In this document: piece after piece, positions 7,501 through 16,779 of the stretch
Layout of the letters: the number at the start of each line of letters is the position of its first letter
How positions within the stretch are numbered: position 1 is the first letter of the stretch
NCBI RefSeq assembly: GCF_001005315.1
Contig: NZ_LBMG01000048.1
Coordinates: 1 to 43,647, forward strand
Direction: 5' to 3'
Source of the DNA: Kordia jejudonensis
Lineage (GTDB): Bacteria; Bacteroidota; Bacteroidia; Flavobacteriales; Flavobacteriaceae
DNA: 43,647 nucleotides
Notes under the pieces: model-generated
Told to the model about the DNA's origin: nothing
The model's input: the letters and a program-made list of their open reading frames with translations, nothing else
The model's database searches: none
Position numbers and translations under genes: made by a program

Positions 7501-9078
7501 ATGGCAGAAGTTAAAGCTGCTGAGGTATCAGCAATATTAAAAAAGCAACTTTCAGGATTTGAAGCAACAGCTTCACTTGACGAAGTTGGAACTGTACTAC
7601 AAGTAGGTGATGGAATCGCTCGTGTTTACGGATTAGCGAACGCTCAATACGGAGAATTAGTTGAATTTGACGGCGGACTTGAAGGAATTGTATTAAACCT
7701 TGAAGAAGATAATGTTGGTGTAGTTTTATTAGGATCTTCAAAAAGTATCAAAGAAGGCGGAATTGTAAAACGTACACAACGTATCGCATCTATCCAAGTA
7801 GGAGAAGGTATTGTTGGACGTGTTGTAGATACATTAGGAAATCCAATTGATGGAAAAGGTCCTATTGAAGGAACAACATACGAAATGCCTTTAGAGCGTA
7901 AAGCACCTGGAGTTATCTATCGTGAACCAGTTACAGAACCATTACAAACAGGAATTAAAGCAATTGATGCAATGATTCCAGTAGGTAGAGGACAACGTGA
8001 GTTGGTAATTGGAGATAGACAAACGGGAAAAACAGCGGTTTGTATTGACGCAATTCTAAACCAAAAAGAATTTTACGATGCAGGGGAACCTGTATATTGT
8101 ATATATGTTGCCGTTGGACAAAAAGCATCAACAGTAGCACTTATCGCTAAAACACTTGAAGAAAAAGGAGCTTTAGCATACACAACCATAGTAGCTGCAA
8201 ACGCATCAGATCCTGCTGCAATGCAAGTATATGCACCATTTACTGGAGCATCTATTGGAGAATACTTTAGAGATACAGGTCGTCCAGCATTAATTGTATA
8301 TGATGATTTATCGAAGCAAGCTGTTGCATACCGTGAAGTGTCTTTATTATTGCGTCGTCCACCAGGTCGTGAAGCATATCCTGGAGATGTATTCTACCTT
8401 CACTCTCGTTTATTAGAGCGTTCGGCAAAAGTAATCAACAACGATGCTATTGCAAAGGAAATGAATGATCTTCCAGACTCATTAAAACCACTTGTAAAAG
8501 GTGGTGGATCGTTAACAGCACTACCAATCATTGAAACGCAAGCAGGAGATGTATCTGCATATATTCCAACAAACGTAATTTCGATTACAGATGGACAGAT
8601 CTTCTTAGATGGTGATTTATTCAACTCTGGGGTACGTCCAGCAATTAACGTAGGTATTTCGGTATCTCGTGTTGGTGGTAATGCACAGATTAAATCAATG
8701 AAAAAAGTATCAGGTACTTTAAAACTAGATCAAGCACAGTTCCGTGAATTAGAAGCATTTGCTAAATTCGGTTCTGACTTAGATGCCGTTACCTTAAATG
8801 TAATTAACAAAGGTAAGCGTAACGTGGAAATCTTAAAGCAAGCTCAGAATGATCCGTTTGCTGTAGAAGACCAAGTAGCTATTATCTATGCTGGATCTAA
8901 AAACTTATTAAAAGACGTTCCTGTAAACAAAGTAAAAGAATTCGAAAGAGATTTCATTGAATTCTTAAACGCGAAGCACAGAGGTGTTTTAGACACGTTA
9001 AAAGCAGGAAAACTAACAGACGAAGTTACAGACACGTTAACACAGGTTTGTAAAGAAATGTCTGCGAAATATAACTAG
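7501..9078 (+). CDS. atpA: ATP synthase F1 subunit alpha
   Basis: This encodes a 525-residue protein with the three F1 domains: an N-terminal beta-barrel (about 25-95), a nucleotide-binding core with Walker A GDRQTGKT (residues 171-178), and a C-terminal helical domain. The alpha-specific arginine-finger region is in ISVSRVGG. Alpha subunits alternate with beta in the F1 hexamer and bind nucleotide without catalysis. The start ATG fits the family N-terminus. After it comes a 116-base gap with inverted repeats before atpG, the only unusual spacing in the F1 part of the operon. Confidence 0.97.
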   Translation: MAEVKAAEVSAILKKQLSGFEATASLDEVGTVLQVGDGIARVYGLANAQYGELVEFDGGLEGIVLNLEEDNVGVVLLGSSKSIKEGGIVKRTQRIASIQVGEGIVGRVVDTLGNPIDGKGPIEGTTYEMPLERKAPGVIYREPVTEPLQTGIKAIDAMIPVGRGQRELVIGDRQTGKTAVCIDAILNQKEFYDAGEPVYCIYVAVGQKASTVALIAKTLEEKGALAYTTIVAANASDPAAMQVYAPFTGASIGEYFRDTGRPALIVYDDLSKQAVAYREVSLLLRRPPGREAYPGDVFYLHSRLLERSAKVINNDAIAKEMNDLPDSLKPLVKGGGSLTALPIIETQAGDVSAYIPTNVISITDGQIFLDGDLFNSGVRPAINVGISVSRVGGNAQIKSMKKVSGTLKLDQAQFRELEAFAKFGSDLDAVTLNVINKGKRNVEILKQAQNDPFAVEDQVAIIYAGSKNLLKDVPVNKVKEFERDFIEFLNAKHRGVLDTLKAGKLTDEVTDTLTQVCKEMSAKYN

Positions 9079-9081
9079 TAA

Positions 9082-9188
9082 TTAGTATTGAGTACAAAGT
9101 ATTTAGAATATAGATACTTTGTACTTTCAACATAAAATATAGTATAGCGTATTGGTCTCATGACTAATTACTCAATACTCAATACTAA
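9082..9188 (+). repeat. Inverted repeats between atpA and atpG
   Basis: An 11-bp perfect stem, GTACAAAGTAT (9092-9102) with ATACTTTGTAC (9114-9124), is bracketed by AGTATTGAGT on the left and two ACTCAATACT-type copies on the right (9169-9188). The AGTATTGAG word is the same one that builds the composite repeats at 12675, 15055, 16780, 16943 and 17500. There is no T-run after the stem, so it is not an obvious terminator. Confidence 0.65.
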
Positions 9189-9194
9189 CAACAA

Positions 9195-10055
9195 ATGGCA
9201 AACTTAAAAGAAATACGTAATAGAATTAGTTCTGTAAAATCAACAATGCAGATCACGAGTGCTATGAAAATGGTATCGGCGGCAAAGTTGAAAAAAGCAC
9301 AAGATGCCATCACTGCGATGCGTCCGTATGCTAATAAATTGACAGAATTACTACAAAGTTTAAGTGCAACACTTGATGCTGATAGCGGAAGCAAATATGC
9401 AACGCAGCGTGAAGTAAACAAAGTACTCATTGTAGCTATTACTTCTAACAGAGGATTGTGTGGAGCATTCAACTCTAACATTATCAAGCAATCCACACAC
9501 CTAATCAACAATGTATACGCAGGTAAACAAGTTGATGTATTATCGATTGGTAAAAAAGGAAATGACATTCTATCAAAAACAAACACGATTATCGAAAATC
9601 GTAGCGATGTATTTGATGCGTTAACCTTTGATAATGTAGCAGAAATTGCTGAAAAGCTAATGGATTTATTTGTAGACGGATCGTACGATAAAATCGAGAT
9701 TGTATACAATAAATTCAAAAATGCTGCGACACAAATCGTAATGACAGAACAATTTTTACCAATTGTTCCCATTGAATCAGATTCAAACGTGCAATTAGAT
9801 TACGTTTTTGAGCCATCAAAAGTAGAAATCGTTGAAGAATTGATTCCAAAGTCATTAAAAACACAATTGTACAAAGGAATAAGAGACTCGTTTGCAAGTG
9901 AGCACGGTGCGCGTATGACTGCGATGCACAAAGCAACAGACAATGCTGCTGAACTAAGAGACTCGTTAACGTTAACGTACAACAAAGCACGACAAGCTGC
10001 CATTACAAACGAAATCTTAGAAATCGTTGGTGGAGCGGAAGCGTTGAATAACTAA
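9195..10055 (+). CDS. atpG: ATP synthase F1 subunit gamma
   Basis: This encodes a 286-residue protein. The long N-terminal helix starts with LKEIRNRISSVKSTMQITSAMKMV and the C-terminal helix ends in ARQAAITNEILEIVGGAEAL, the two strands of the rotor coiled coil. The middle is an alpha/beta domain with the conserved SNRGLCGAFN. Gamma rotates inside the alpha3beta3 ring. It is the last gene of this operon; a terminator follows at 10121. Epsilon (atpC) and beta (atpD) are not here and by family habit lie together elsewhere. Confidence 0.96.
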   Translation: MANLKEIRNRISSVKSTMQITSAMKMVSAAKLKKAQDAITAMRPYANKLTELLQSLSATLDADSGSKYATQREVNKVLIVAITSNRGLCGAFNSNIIKQSTHLINNVYAGKQVDVLSIGKKGNDILSKTNTIIENRSDVFDALTFDNVAEIAEKLMDLFVDGSYDKIEIVYNKFKNAATQIVMTEQFLPIVPIESDSNVQLDYVFEPSKVEIVEELIPKSLKTQLYKGIRDSFASEHGARMTAMHKATDNAAELRDSLTLTYNKARQAAITNEILEIVGGAEALNN

Positions 10056-10068
10056 ATAGAATTATTTT

Positions 10069-10095
10069 GTTATTCCTGCGAAGGCAGGAATCCAT
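10069..10095 (+). repeat. REP-like palindrome, copy 1
   Basis: ATTCCTGC-GAAG-GCAGGAAT (10072-10091), preceded by GT(T/C) and followed by CCA. It is one of seven related copies in the window, all intergenic. It resembles the widespread REP family with core GTCATTCC...GGAATCC. Confidence 0.85.
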
Positions 10096-10120
10096 AAGAA
10101 ATACTGAACATTTCAGCTCA

Positions 10121-10148
10121 AAACCTCACGGAAACGTGAGGTTTTTTT
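10121..10148 (+). terminator. Terminator of the atp operon
   Basis: AAACCTCACG (10121-10130) pairs with CGTGAGGTTT (10135-10144) around a GAAA tetraloop and runs into T's. It sits 66 bases after atpG. Confidence 0.92.
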
Positions 10149-10167
10149 GTTTTTCATTTGTTCTTTT

Positions 10168-10193
10168 GTCATTCCTGCGAAGGCAGGAATCCA
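10168..10193 (+). repeat. REP-like palindrome, copy 2
   Basis: GTC then ATTCCTGC-GAAG-GCAGGAAT (10171-10190) then CCA. The core is identical to copy 1, in the same orientation, 99 bases away on the other side of the terminator. The remainder of the gap to 10383 has no gene; a TAnnTTTA-type box (TATCTTTA, 10354-10361) lies 22 bases before the next ATG. Confidence 0.85.
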
Positions 10194-10383
10194 TTAAACT
10201 CCAATTGTAGGATCGAGTCGCGAATCTATGATTCGTAGTATCGAGATCTACTTATGAATATCAAAACATACATAAAATTACTTCTCGGTACAATTTTCAT
10301 CGAAAAAATCACGTTAAAAGTCGAAGTTACACCTTACTAAAATTACCATGCTATATCTTTACTGAAATTGCTAAACACTTACC

Positions 10384-12084
10384 ATGAACCAAAAATTCCG
10401 CTATTTCCTCTTTCTTTTTCTCTGTTTTAGTTTGAATACTTCTCTAAACGCACAAACCCAAAATGATTCTTTAGCGAAGTATAGTTATGAGGAGTTGAGA
10501 TTATTTTATAAAAAGAATAATTCCCAAGATACTATTTATGTTAAAGAATATTTGGAACGAGCGAAACGTGATAATGATACTATTAAAGTTGCAAGAGGAT
10601 ATTATAATATGGCAGTTAAGTATGAAGATTTAACAACTAAAATAAATTATATAGATAGCTCAATAACAATTTGTGAGAACTGTAGACATTCTACTTACCC
10701 AGTACTTTCATATTATTTTAAAGGAGCGTACTTATTTAGTTTAGGTGAAAATAAAAGAGCTTTGATTAATTTTTTAAAAGCTTTAAAGGTTCTTGAAAAA
10801 AACAAAAATGTTTCTCTTGAATTAGATGTAAGAAATTCTATAATAGCTTTAAAAACTAATTGGCTTGCAAATCAAGAAACACTTGATTTTACAAAGGAAA
10901 GTTTAGAATTTGTAATTAATAATAAGAATGAAATTTCCAATTATAATATTACGTATTTTACAATTTTACATAATTTATCAGTTTCATTGATTCGTAATAA
11001 GAAGTTTACTAAGGCATTAAAAATAGCTCAAAAAGGAATAGAAGAGACAATCAATACTGATTATACTTCAGATTATAACGATTTTATTTCTTTATCAGGA
11101 ATTGCAAAATATTTTATAGAAGATTACCAAACAGCTATTGATAGCTTGCAGAAAGCTTTACCCTACAGAAGTGATCATGGAAAAGCAATGAGCAACTATT
11201 ACTTAGGAAAAAGCTATGATAAACTCAACCAACCTGAAAAAGCTCACGATCATTTTTTAAAAGTAGATTTCTTGTATGTAAAAACACAAGATTTATTTCC
11301 TGAATTGCGAAATACATACGAACATATTGTAGAGTATTATAAAGAAAAGGGAGATACAGAACAACAATTATTCTTTTTAGAAAGACTTATAGAAACCGAT
11401 GCAAAAATAGATTCAGTATACAAATATGTCAACGAAACTATTCAAAAAAAATACGACACACCACAAGCCATCACCGAACGCAATCGATTACTAAAAGAAG
11501 CACAAGCCAACGAAAATTCTTGGAAATACAGTTTTGGAATCATCAGTGCTATTTTAGCGGCAATCATTGGTGTCTTGTTTTATGTATATCGCCGTCAAAA
11601 ATACTACAAGCAACGTTTTGAAAATGTAATGTCGAAAAGCTCAGGTACGGAAAAAAGCATCTCGACTGCGCTCGATGTGACACAAGAAAAAGAAAATACA
11701 CAATCAAAAGACATAGGCATCTCTGAAACCATTGTAAAAAGTATTCTAAAAGGTTTATCTAAGTTTGAAGCATCAGAAGGTTATAGAAAGCAAATTACGC
11801 TCACAGAACTCGCTAAAAACTTGGAAACGAATCCAAAATATTTGTCGAAAGTGATCAATTGGCATTATCAAAAGAACTTTTCAAGTTACATCAACGAATT
11901 ACGTGTACAGTATACTATTTCAAAACTAAAAGAAGATTCTAAATTTAGAAACTATACCATCAAGGCCATTGCAAAGGAAGTTGGTTTTAAAGGCACAGAA
12001 TCCTTTTCTAAAAGCTTTTACAAAGTCACACAAATCTATCCTTCGTATTTCATCAAACAGTTGCAGAAACGTCAACATAGTTGA
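10384..12084 (+). CDS. Membrane TPR sensor with AraC-type DNA-binding domain
   Basis: This encodes a 566-residue protein. A signal sequence (about 1-23) precedes a periplasmic region of TPR-like helices (about 40-350), one membrane helix (about 382-400), a basic juxtamembrane stretch, a variable linker, and a C-terminal AraC-family helix-turn-helix domain (about 470-566; LTELAKNLETNPKYLSKVIN and IKAIAKEVGFKGTESFSKSF). This one-piece layout is a common Bacteroidota design in which a periplasmic TPR senses something and the DNA-binding domain stays on the membrane. No target is evident. It stands alone between REP-like repeats, so neighbours do not hint at the ligand. Confidence 0.88.
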   Translation: MNQKFRYFLFLFLCFSLNTSLNAQTQNDSLAKYSYEELRLFYKKNNSQDTIYVKEYLERAKRDNDTIKVARGYYNMAVKYEDLTTKINYIDSSITICENCRHSTYPVLSYYFKGAYLFSLGENKRALINFLKALKVLEKNKNVSLELDVRNSIIALKTNWLANQETLDFTKESLEFVINNKNEISNYNITYFTILHNLSVSLIRNKKFTKALKIAQKGIEETINTDYTSDYNDFISLSGIAKYFIEDYQTAIDSLQKALPYRSDHGKAMSNYYLGKSYDKLNQPEKAHDHFLKVDFLYVKTQDLFPELRNTYEHIVEYYKEKGDTEQQLFFLERLIETDAKIDSVYKYVNETIQKKYDTPQAITERNRLLKEAQANENSWKYSFGIISAILAAIIGVLFYVYRRQKYYKQRFENVMSKSSGTEKSISTALDVTQEKENTQSKDIGISETIVKSILKGLSKFEASEGYRKQITLTELAKNLETNPKYLSKVINWHYQKNFSSYINELRVQYTISKLKEDSKFRNYTIKAIAKEVGFKGTESFSKSFYKVTQIYPSYFIKQLQKRQHS

Positions 12085-12088
12085 TTCT

Positions 12089-12113
12089 GTCATTCCTGCG
12101 AATGCAGGAATCT
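12089..12113 (+). repeat. REP-like palindrome, copy 3
   Basis: GTC then ATTCCTGC-GAAT-GCAGGAAT (12092-12111), directly after the regulator gene. Confidence 0.83.
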
Positions 12114-12146
12114 AAAAGACACTAAAAATATTTTTTGTATCGCATT

Positions 12147-12173
12147 GTCATTCCGCATTTGTTGCGGAATCCA
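12147..12173 (+). repeat. REP-like palindrome, copy 4 (variant stem)
   Basis: GTC then ATTCCGCA-TTTGT-TGCGGAAT (12150-12170) then CCA. The inner stem differs from the other copies, but both arms changed together, so pairing is kept. Confidence 0.78.
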
Positions 12174-12185
12174 CTATAGAATAAC

Positions 12186-12213
12186 ATGGATTCCTGCCTG
12201 CGTAGGAATAACA
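12186..12213 (-). repeat. REP-like palindrome, copy 5 (opposite orientation)
   Basis: Read on the minus strand this has the GTTATTCCT...AGGAATCCA form of the family. It lies 13 bases from copy 4 in the opposite direction, a head-to-head pair like a BIME. Confidence 0.75.
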
Positions 12214-12232
12214 ATAAAATCTATCTAAGCAA

Positions 12233-12556
12233 TTACTGCTTCGCTATAATTCCTATTAAAAGTGCGCCAGTAATAATAACATATCCCAAATACAAATACC
12301 AAGGATGTTTGGCATCGTCCGTAATGGCTTCAATTCTATCTTGTGTACGTCTTGGAAATACTGCAATATTCGATTCTACTCGTTTACAAGAAGAACAATC
12401 TACATAAATCTCTCGGTTCAACGCAAAAGGTAAAATCTTAAGCATAAAAAACTTCGAATACACCTTTACAGTTAATGATTCTTCAGTATCACACCTATCG
12501 CAAGCAGTTCGTTTTACAGTTTCATCTGCAATCAATCGTTTTCCAACTCCAATCAT
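12233..12556 (-). CDS. Small zinc-ribbon membrane protein, unknown function
   Basis: This encodes a 107-residue protein. Two Cys pairs, CDRC (19-22) and CSSC (54-57), are spaced as in a zinc ribbon; one membrane helix lies at the C-terminus (about 86-105). The stretch between the Cys pairs (KFFMLKILPFAL) resembles the Bacteroidota zinc-ribbon membrane proteins in which a metal-bound head is followed by a tail anchor. The helix is at the very end, so the zinc head is likely cytoplasmic. It is monocistronic on the minus strand between a regulator and a hydrolase; no function can be assigned. Confidence 0.75.
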   Translation of the reverse strand: MIGVGKRLIADETVKRTACDRCDTEESLTVKVYSKFFMLKILPFALNREIYVDCSSCKRVESNIAVFPRRTQDRIEAITDDAKHPWYLYLGYVIITGALLIGIIAKQ

Positions 12557-12867
12557 GAATATGGTTTTAAGGGAATTAATAAAAATGCTAAAATATGTAA
12601 AAAAGACTAATAGCGAAATTTGAAATTATAAATGTTGAATGCTAAATTTTAAATTAAAAAGTATTTCCAAAACAGAGTATTGAGTATTGAGATGTTAGTA
12701 TTGAGATGTTTCAAGGTAAATTTAGTGTCAATTAGAATATTACAGAGAAACAAGCTAAAAATCTAATAACAAAGCGGTCTAACATCTAATAGCTTAGCGA
12801 TTTAAATTTTTTTTGTAACATTTTTATACAAACGGTATCTAAAGGGAAAATCAAAAAAAACAAACAG
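12557..12867. other. Gene-free stretch with AGTATTGAG repeats
   Basis: About 310 bases between divergent genes. It contains three to four copies of AGTATTGAG at 12675-12709, the same word as in the composite repeats further on. I see no coding frame. Promoters for both flanking genes must be here, but no exact TAnnTTTG box is evident. Confidence 0.5.
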
Positions 12868-13710
12868 ATGAATACTTTTAAAAAAATACTACTAATCGTG
12901 TTGATTTTAGGAACATTTTCAGCACAAGCACAAGAAAAATCATTTCAAGTAGAAATAGTTGGAAAAGGAAATCCAGTATTACTATTTCCAGGATTTAGTT
13001 GCACGGGCGACGTTTGGGACGACACGGTAAAAGAACTCTCAAAAAACTATGAATGTCACATATTTACCTTTGCAGGATTTGGAAACGTATCCGCAATTGA
13101 AATGCCTTGGCTGGAAACCATAAAAAACGATTTGGAAGCTTATGTAGTTCGAAAAAAATTAGAAAAACCAACCATTATCGGACACAGTATGGGCGGTTCG
13201 TTGGCATTATGGTTGGCTTCCTCAAAGTCTGATCTCTATAAAAAACTAATCATTGTAGACGGATTGCCAAGTATTGGCGCCTTGATGATTCCTGATTTCT
13301 CAAGCGATAAAGTCACTTACGACAATCCATTTGCAAAACAGCAACTTGCCATGGAAGCGGAACCTTTCAAACAAATGGCAACACAAATGGCAGCAGGAAT
13401 GACCAACAACAAAGAAAAACAATCCTTAATTAGCAATTGGATGCTTCAAGCGGATAGAAAAACGTACGTATATGGTTATGTGGATTTAATGAAATTGGAC
13501 TTAAGAGAAAGTATTCAAAACATAAAAATTCCTGTAACGATCATGGCGGCTGTAGGTTTCTATACAAAAAAACAAGTTGAAGCACTATACATCAAACAAT
13601 ATCAAAAACTCACTAAAAAAGATATCATCTATGTAGAAGATTCAGCGCACTTTATTATGTTTGACAAACAAGATTGGTTTCTAAAAGAAACTCAAAAGCT
13701 TCTAAAATAG
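12868..13710 (+). CDS. Secreted alpha/beta hydrolase
   Basis: This encodes a 280-residue protein with a signal peptide (about 1-22, ending AQAQ), then an alpha/beta-hydrolase fold. The nucleophile elbow is GHSMGG with Ser107, the oxyanion region is LLFPGFSCTGDVWD, and the catalytic His is probably His261 in DSAHFIMFD. Length is normal for the family. It likely acts in the periplasm on an ester or amide; substrate cannot be told. The ECF sigma factor that follows by 221 bases is in the same direction, but the gap and an inverted repeat argue against a shared transcript. Confidence 0.88.
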   Translation: MNTFKKILLIVLILGTFSAQAQEKSFQVEIVGKGNPVLLFPGFSCTGDVWDDTVKELSKNYECHIFTFAGFGNVSAIEMPWLETIKNDLEAYVVRKKLEKPTIIGHSMGGSLALWLASSKSDLYKKLIIVDGLPSIGALMIPDFSSDKVTYDNPFAKQQLAMEAEPFKQMATQMAAGMTNNKEKQSLISNWMLQADRKTYVYGYVDLMKLDLRESIQNIKIPVTIMAAVGFYTKKQVEALYIKQYQKLTKKDIIYVEDSAHFIMFDKQDWFLKETQKLLK

Positions 13711-13825
13711 TTGAAAAGGTAAAAATGGCGATCTTAAGAAATAGTAAGCGAAAAGTGGAATTGCAAAGCGCAGCTTTAAGCATGAAGCGCATGAACGAAC
13801 GTTGCGTAGCAATTTCCTACAGATC

Positions 13826-13885
13826 GTCTTGACTTTTTTGGTTCGTTTTTGTGTCAAGACAAAAATGAACGTTACTAAAAAAGTC
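13826..13885. repeat. Nested inverted repeat upstream of the sigma gene
   Basis: GTCTTGAC (13826-13833) pairs with GTCAAGAC (13853-13860), and GACTTTTTT (13831-13839) pairs with AAAAAAGTC (13877-13885). The two pairings overlap and exclude each other. The stretch 13711-13931 has no gene. The element looks like a dispersed repeat remnant rather than a terminator. Confidence 0.5.
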
Positions 13886-13931
13886 GTTATATAACTCTAA
13901 TTTTTATCAAACTCATAAAAAACAAAATAAC

Positions 13932-14408
13932 TTGTCACAACAGTTCACAAAAATATACGAAGAACACTACCAAAAAGTACACCGATTGTGCTTGGGCTAT
14001 GTTAATGGTGATGAAGCCTTGGCAAAAGATTTGGCGCAAGATGTATTCATAAAAGTTTGGGAACATTTGGATGCTTTCCAGCAAAAATCGAGCATTGGCA
14101 CTTGGATTTACAGAATTACGGTAAACGTCTGTTTATTATTCATTCGAAAAAACAAAACGAAGAAAAAAATCAGCTTTACGGAACTCAGAGACGATAGTTT
14201 AATCCTAGAAGAACACGATCATCAAAACCGTTTGCAACAAATGTATGCATGCATACAAAAGCTCAAAGAAACGGAGCGCATCATCATTCTGCTTGTATTA
14301 GAAGGTTTACCGCAAAAAGAAATAGCGGAAATTACAGGACATTCACACCAAAACATTCGTGTGTTGGTCCATAGAATCAAAGAAAAACTCACTAAATGTG
14401 TATCCTAA
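13932..14408 (+). CDS. ECF-type RNA polymerase sigma factor
   Basis: This encodes a 158-residue protein with only the two ECF domains. Region 2 covers about residues 5-75 (LAQDVFIKVWEHLDAFQ, then GTWIYRITVNVC). Region 4 covers about 100-155, with the helix-turn-helix LPQKEIAEITGHSHQNIRVL. It directs RNA polymerase to a special promoter set under envelope or other stress. The start is TTG at 13932. The stop overlaps the start of the next gene (TAATG), so sigma and membrane partner are translationally coupled, as sigma/anti-sigma pairs usually are. Confidence 0.93.
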   Translation: MSQQFTKIYEEHYQKVHRLCLGYVNGDEALAKDLAQDVFIKVWEHLDAFQQKSSIGTWIYRITVNVCLLFIRKNKTKKKISFTELRDDSLILEEHDHQNRLQQMYACIQKLKETERIIILLVLEGLPQKEIAEITGHSHQNIRVLVHRIKEKLTKCVS

Positions 14409-14959
14409 TGGAATTTAAAGACATACAACATACTTGGCAACAGCAATCGGAAGCCACAAAACTTCCCGATTTTGAACCTGCAAAACAACAACTAACCAAT
14501 CTTAGAAAAAAGCAACGCATCACACAGTTGATTTTAGGAAGTACAGGCATCATACTCATTGCATTCTTCTTCTACATTTCAGCGTACAAACTTAGCGGAC
14601 TATTCATAGGAATGCTACTCATGATTGGTGTCATTGTAGCGCGAGTTTTCATCGAAATCAGAAGTCAACAAAAACTCAGAAAAATAAACGTATTGCTCTC
14701 TTTTATAGAATTCAAAGAACAACTCATTGCGTACTATCAAAAGCGAAAAACACTGGCATTTAAAACCATTCCAGTATTACTAATCATATACAACATTGGT
14801 TTTGTCATCATGTCGTATTACTTCTATCAATACCTTTCGAGAGGATTTTTCTATTACATTATCACATCGTATATCGTATCGTTTATCGTATTATTCATCT
14901 TCATACGAAAGCAAGTTTTAAAAGAATTAGACATTTTAAAAGGTTTACAGGAAGCATAA
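14408..14959 (+). CDS. Four-helix membrane protein, putative sigma partner
   Basis: This encodes 183 residues from the ATG at 14408, which overlaps the sigma stop by one base; an in-frame ATG at 14396 lies inside the sigma gene. A cytoplasmic head of about 38 residues is followed by four predicted membrane helices (roughly 40-60, 64-84, 117-138, 144-164) and a charged tail. Coupling to the ECF factor suggests an anti-sigma role, with the N-terminal head (FKDIQHTWQQQSE) binding sigma. It has no zinc anti-sigma His-Cys motif. The function is inferred from context only. Confidence 0.75.
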   Translation: MEFKDIQHTWQQQSEATKLPDFEPAKQQLTNLRKKQRITQLILGSTGIILIAFFFYISAYKLSGLFIGMLLMIGVIVARVFIEIRSQQKLRKINVLLSFIEFKEQLIAYYQKRKTLAFKTIPVLLIIYNIGFVIMSYYFYQYLSRGFFYYIITSYIVSFIVLFIFIRKQVLKELDILKGLQEA

Positions 14960-15309
14960 ATGTTAATTTGAAAGTTTGATAATGTATCAATTTGAAAATA
15001 AGTCAACAATTTAAAAAAGAACAAAGAGCTAAGACCCAAGACTCAAGTGAAACTAGTATTGAGATATGAGTATTGAGTATTGAGTATTGAGTATTGAGAA
15101 GTATTTTCGAACAACGAATAACGAATAACAACATACAACAAAACCACAATAACGAAATCCATTTGGGAAAGCCCGTAGAAATCAATACTTTTGAAAAGCA
15201 AACAATCTCGGGACAAGTTCGCGGGATATATGTGAAAAATTCTCATAAAAATAACGAGACAAATCTTGAAGTATTTTAAATCTCGATTGTCGAGTAAACA
15301 AATCATTCC
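14960..15309. repeat. Composite intergenic repeat block 1
   Basis: This 350-base gene-free stretch contains, in order, AATGTATCAATT (14981-14992, the same 12-mer that flanks the cassette near 40 kb), AAGACCCA-type units (15031), four joined TATTGAG units (15070-15098), AAGTATTTTCGAA, then ACGAATA units. It ends with the palindrome CTCGA-TTG-TCGAG near 15283. The order of modules matches blocks 2 and 3 below. Confidence 0.7.
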
Positions 15310-16767
15310 TTGAGCGTACTAAAAAAGTTCTTTAAAGACACCATTATCTATGGAATTGCGGCAATATTGCCACGCGCAATCAATATTGGTTTGGTAAAAT
15401 TGCACACCGCAGTTTTTGGAACAGAAAAATATGCCGTAAATACAGAATATTACGTGTATGCTGCATACTTAAATGCGCTCTTAACCTACGGAATGGAAAC
15501 GGCATTCTTTCGATTTTTTAGCAAAGAACAAGAAAAAGGAAAAGTCATTTCCACATCGTTTACAACCTTAGTCTTTACAACGGTTATATTTCTAATCCTC
15601 GGTTTAAATTTTGCGCCAAACATTGCAGAAACCTTTGGATTCAAAGAAGTAATGTACGTTAAAATTTTGGTGTGGACAGTGTTTTTAGATACCATTGTCG
15701 TGATACCTTTTGCGTATTTACGTGTGACGAATCGTCCAATTCGCTTTGCAGGAATCAAAATTGCAAACATTCTATTTCTCACTGTACTAAACATCATCTT
15801 TCTATGGGTTATTCCCAACGGAATCGTATCGGAAAATATCTTGCCAGATTCGCTCAATTTCTATGTAAAAGGAGAAGCGCAAGTCATATACATATTCTTA
15901 GCGAATGCATTTGCAAGTGTATTTACCATCATATTACTCTTTCCAAACATTCTAAAAATAAAATGGGCTATTGACAAAGCCGTCTTGCGAAAACTACTCA
16001 TCTACGGATTGCCCATCATGATCGGAAGTTTGGCATATGTAACCAACGAAAACATTGACAAACTTTTCTTAGGCGATATGATCGGAGATGCCAACATGGG
16101 AAAATACGCCGCATGTTACAAACTAGGCGTTTTCATGACACTCTACATTACAGCATTTCGTTTGGGAGCTGAACCGTTTTTCTTCAATCATGCCAAAGAA
16201 AAAAATGCTAAAAACAACTATGCTACCATTCTCAAATGGTTTACCATATTGGGCGCAACGTTCATGTTAATTGTCGTTTCATACATCGATTTATTTGCAA
16301 ACATTCTCATCAGTCAAAAAGAATATCTAGATGCTTTAGCAATTGTACCAATCATTCTTTTAGCAAACCTATGTTTAGGAATTTATAACAATCTATCCAT
16401 TTGGTACAAACTCACGGACAAAACCAGTTACGGAATGTACATTTCCATATTTGGAGCCATCATTACTATCGTGTTCAATGTAGTCATGATAAAACACATA
16501 GGATTCATGGCGTCTGCTTGGGCAACGCTCATCGCTTACGGAAGTATGATGATCATTTCATACATCTTAGGACAGAAACATTATCCTGTTCCGTACAATC
16601 TCAAAAAAATATTTGTTTACGTTCTCATAGCCACACTATTTTCAGCAATAGCATTTTACGATACGTTTCGTGGAAATTATGGCATCACAACTGCTTTAGT
16701 TTTAGTATTTTTGGGCATAATTTACCTCTCAGAACGAAAAGAATTAAAACGATTACTAAGGAAATAG
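15310..16767 (+). CDS. Wzx/MATE-like polysaccharide flippase
   Basis: This encodes a 485-residue protein with about 12-14 predicted membrane helices over its whole length, and charged short loops. The N-terminus (LKKFFKDTIIYGIAAILPRAINI) and the mid-protein LLIYGLPIMIGSLAYVTNENIDKLFLG are characteristic of the oligosaccharide flippase/MATE-like superfamily. It would flip lipid-linked sugars across the inner membrane. In flavobacteria this gene commonly precedes dut and a sugar nucleotidyltransferase, as here. The start is a TTG at 15310; there is no nearby ATG that preserves the N-terminus. Confidence 0.88.
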   Translation: MSVLKKFFKDTIIYGIAAILPRAINIGLVKLHTAVFGTEKYAVNTEYYVYAAYLNALLTYGMETAFFRFFSKEQEKGKVISTSFTTLVFTTVIFLILGLNFAPNIAETFGFKEVMYVKILVWTVFLDTIVVIPFAYLRVTNRPIRFAGIKIANILFLTVLNIIFLWVIPNGIVSENILPDSLNFYVKGEAQVIYIFLANAFASVFTIILLFPNILKIKWAIDKAVLRKLLIYGLPIMIGSLAYVTNENIDKLFLGDMIGDANMGKYAACYKLGVFMTLYITAFRLGAEPFFFNHAKEKNAKNNYATILKWFTILGATFMLIVVSYIDLFANILISQKEYLDALAIVPIILLANLCLGIYNNLSIWYKLTDKTSYGMYISIFGAIITIVFNVVMIKHIGFMASAWATLIAYGSMMIISYILGQKHYPVPYNLKKIFVYVLIATLFSAIAFYDTFRGNYGITTALVLVFLGIIYLSERKELKRLLRK

Positions 16768-16779
16768 TGTTGAGACCTG

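Noticed and set aside
9185-9772. Minus-strand frame of 195 codons
   Set aside because: Antisense to atpG, which is a complete and well conserved gene.
12186-12407. Plus-strand frame over the REP pair and zinc-ribbon gene
   Set aside because: Starts inside a REP-like repeat and is antisense to the better supported minus-strand gene.
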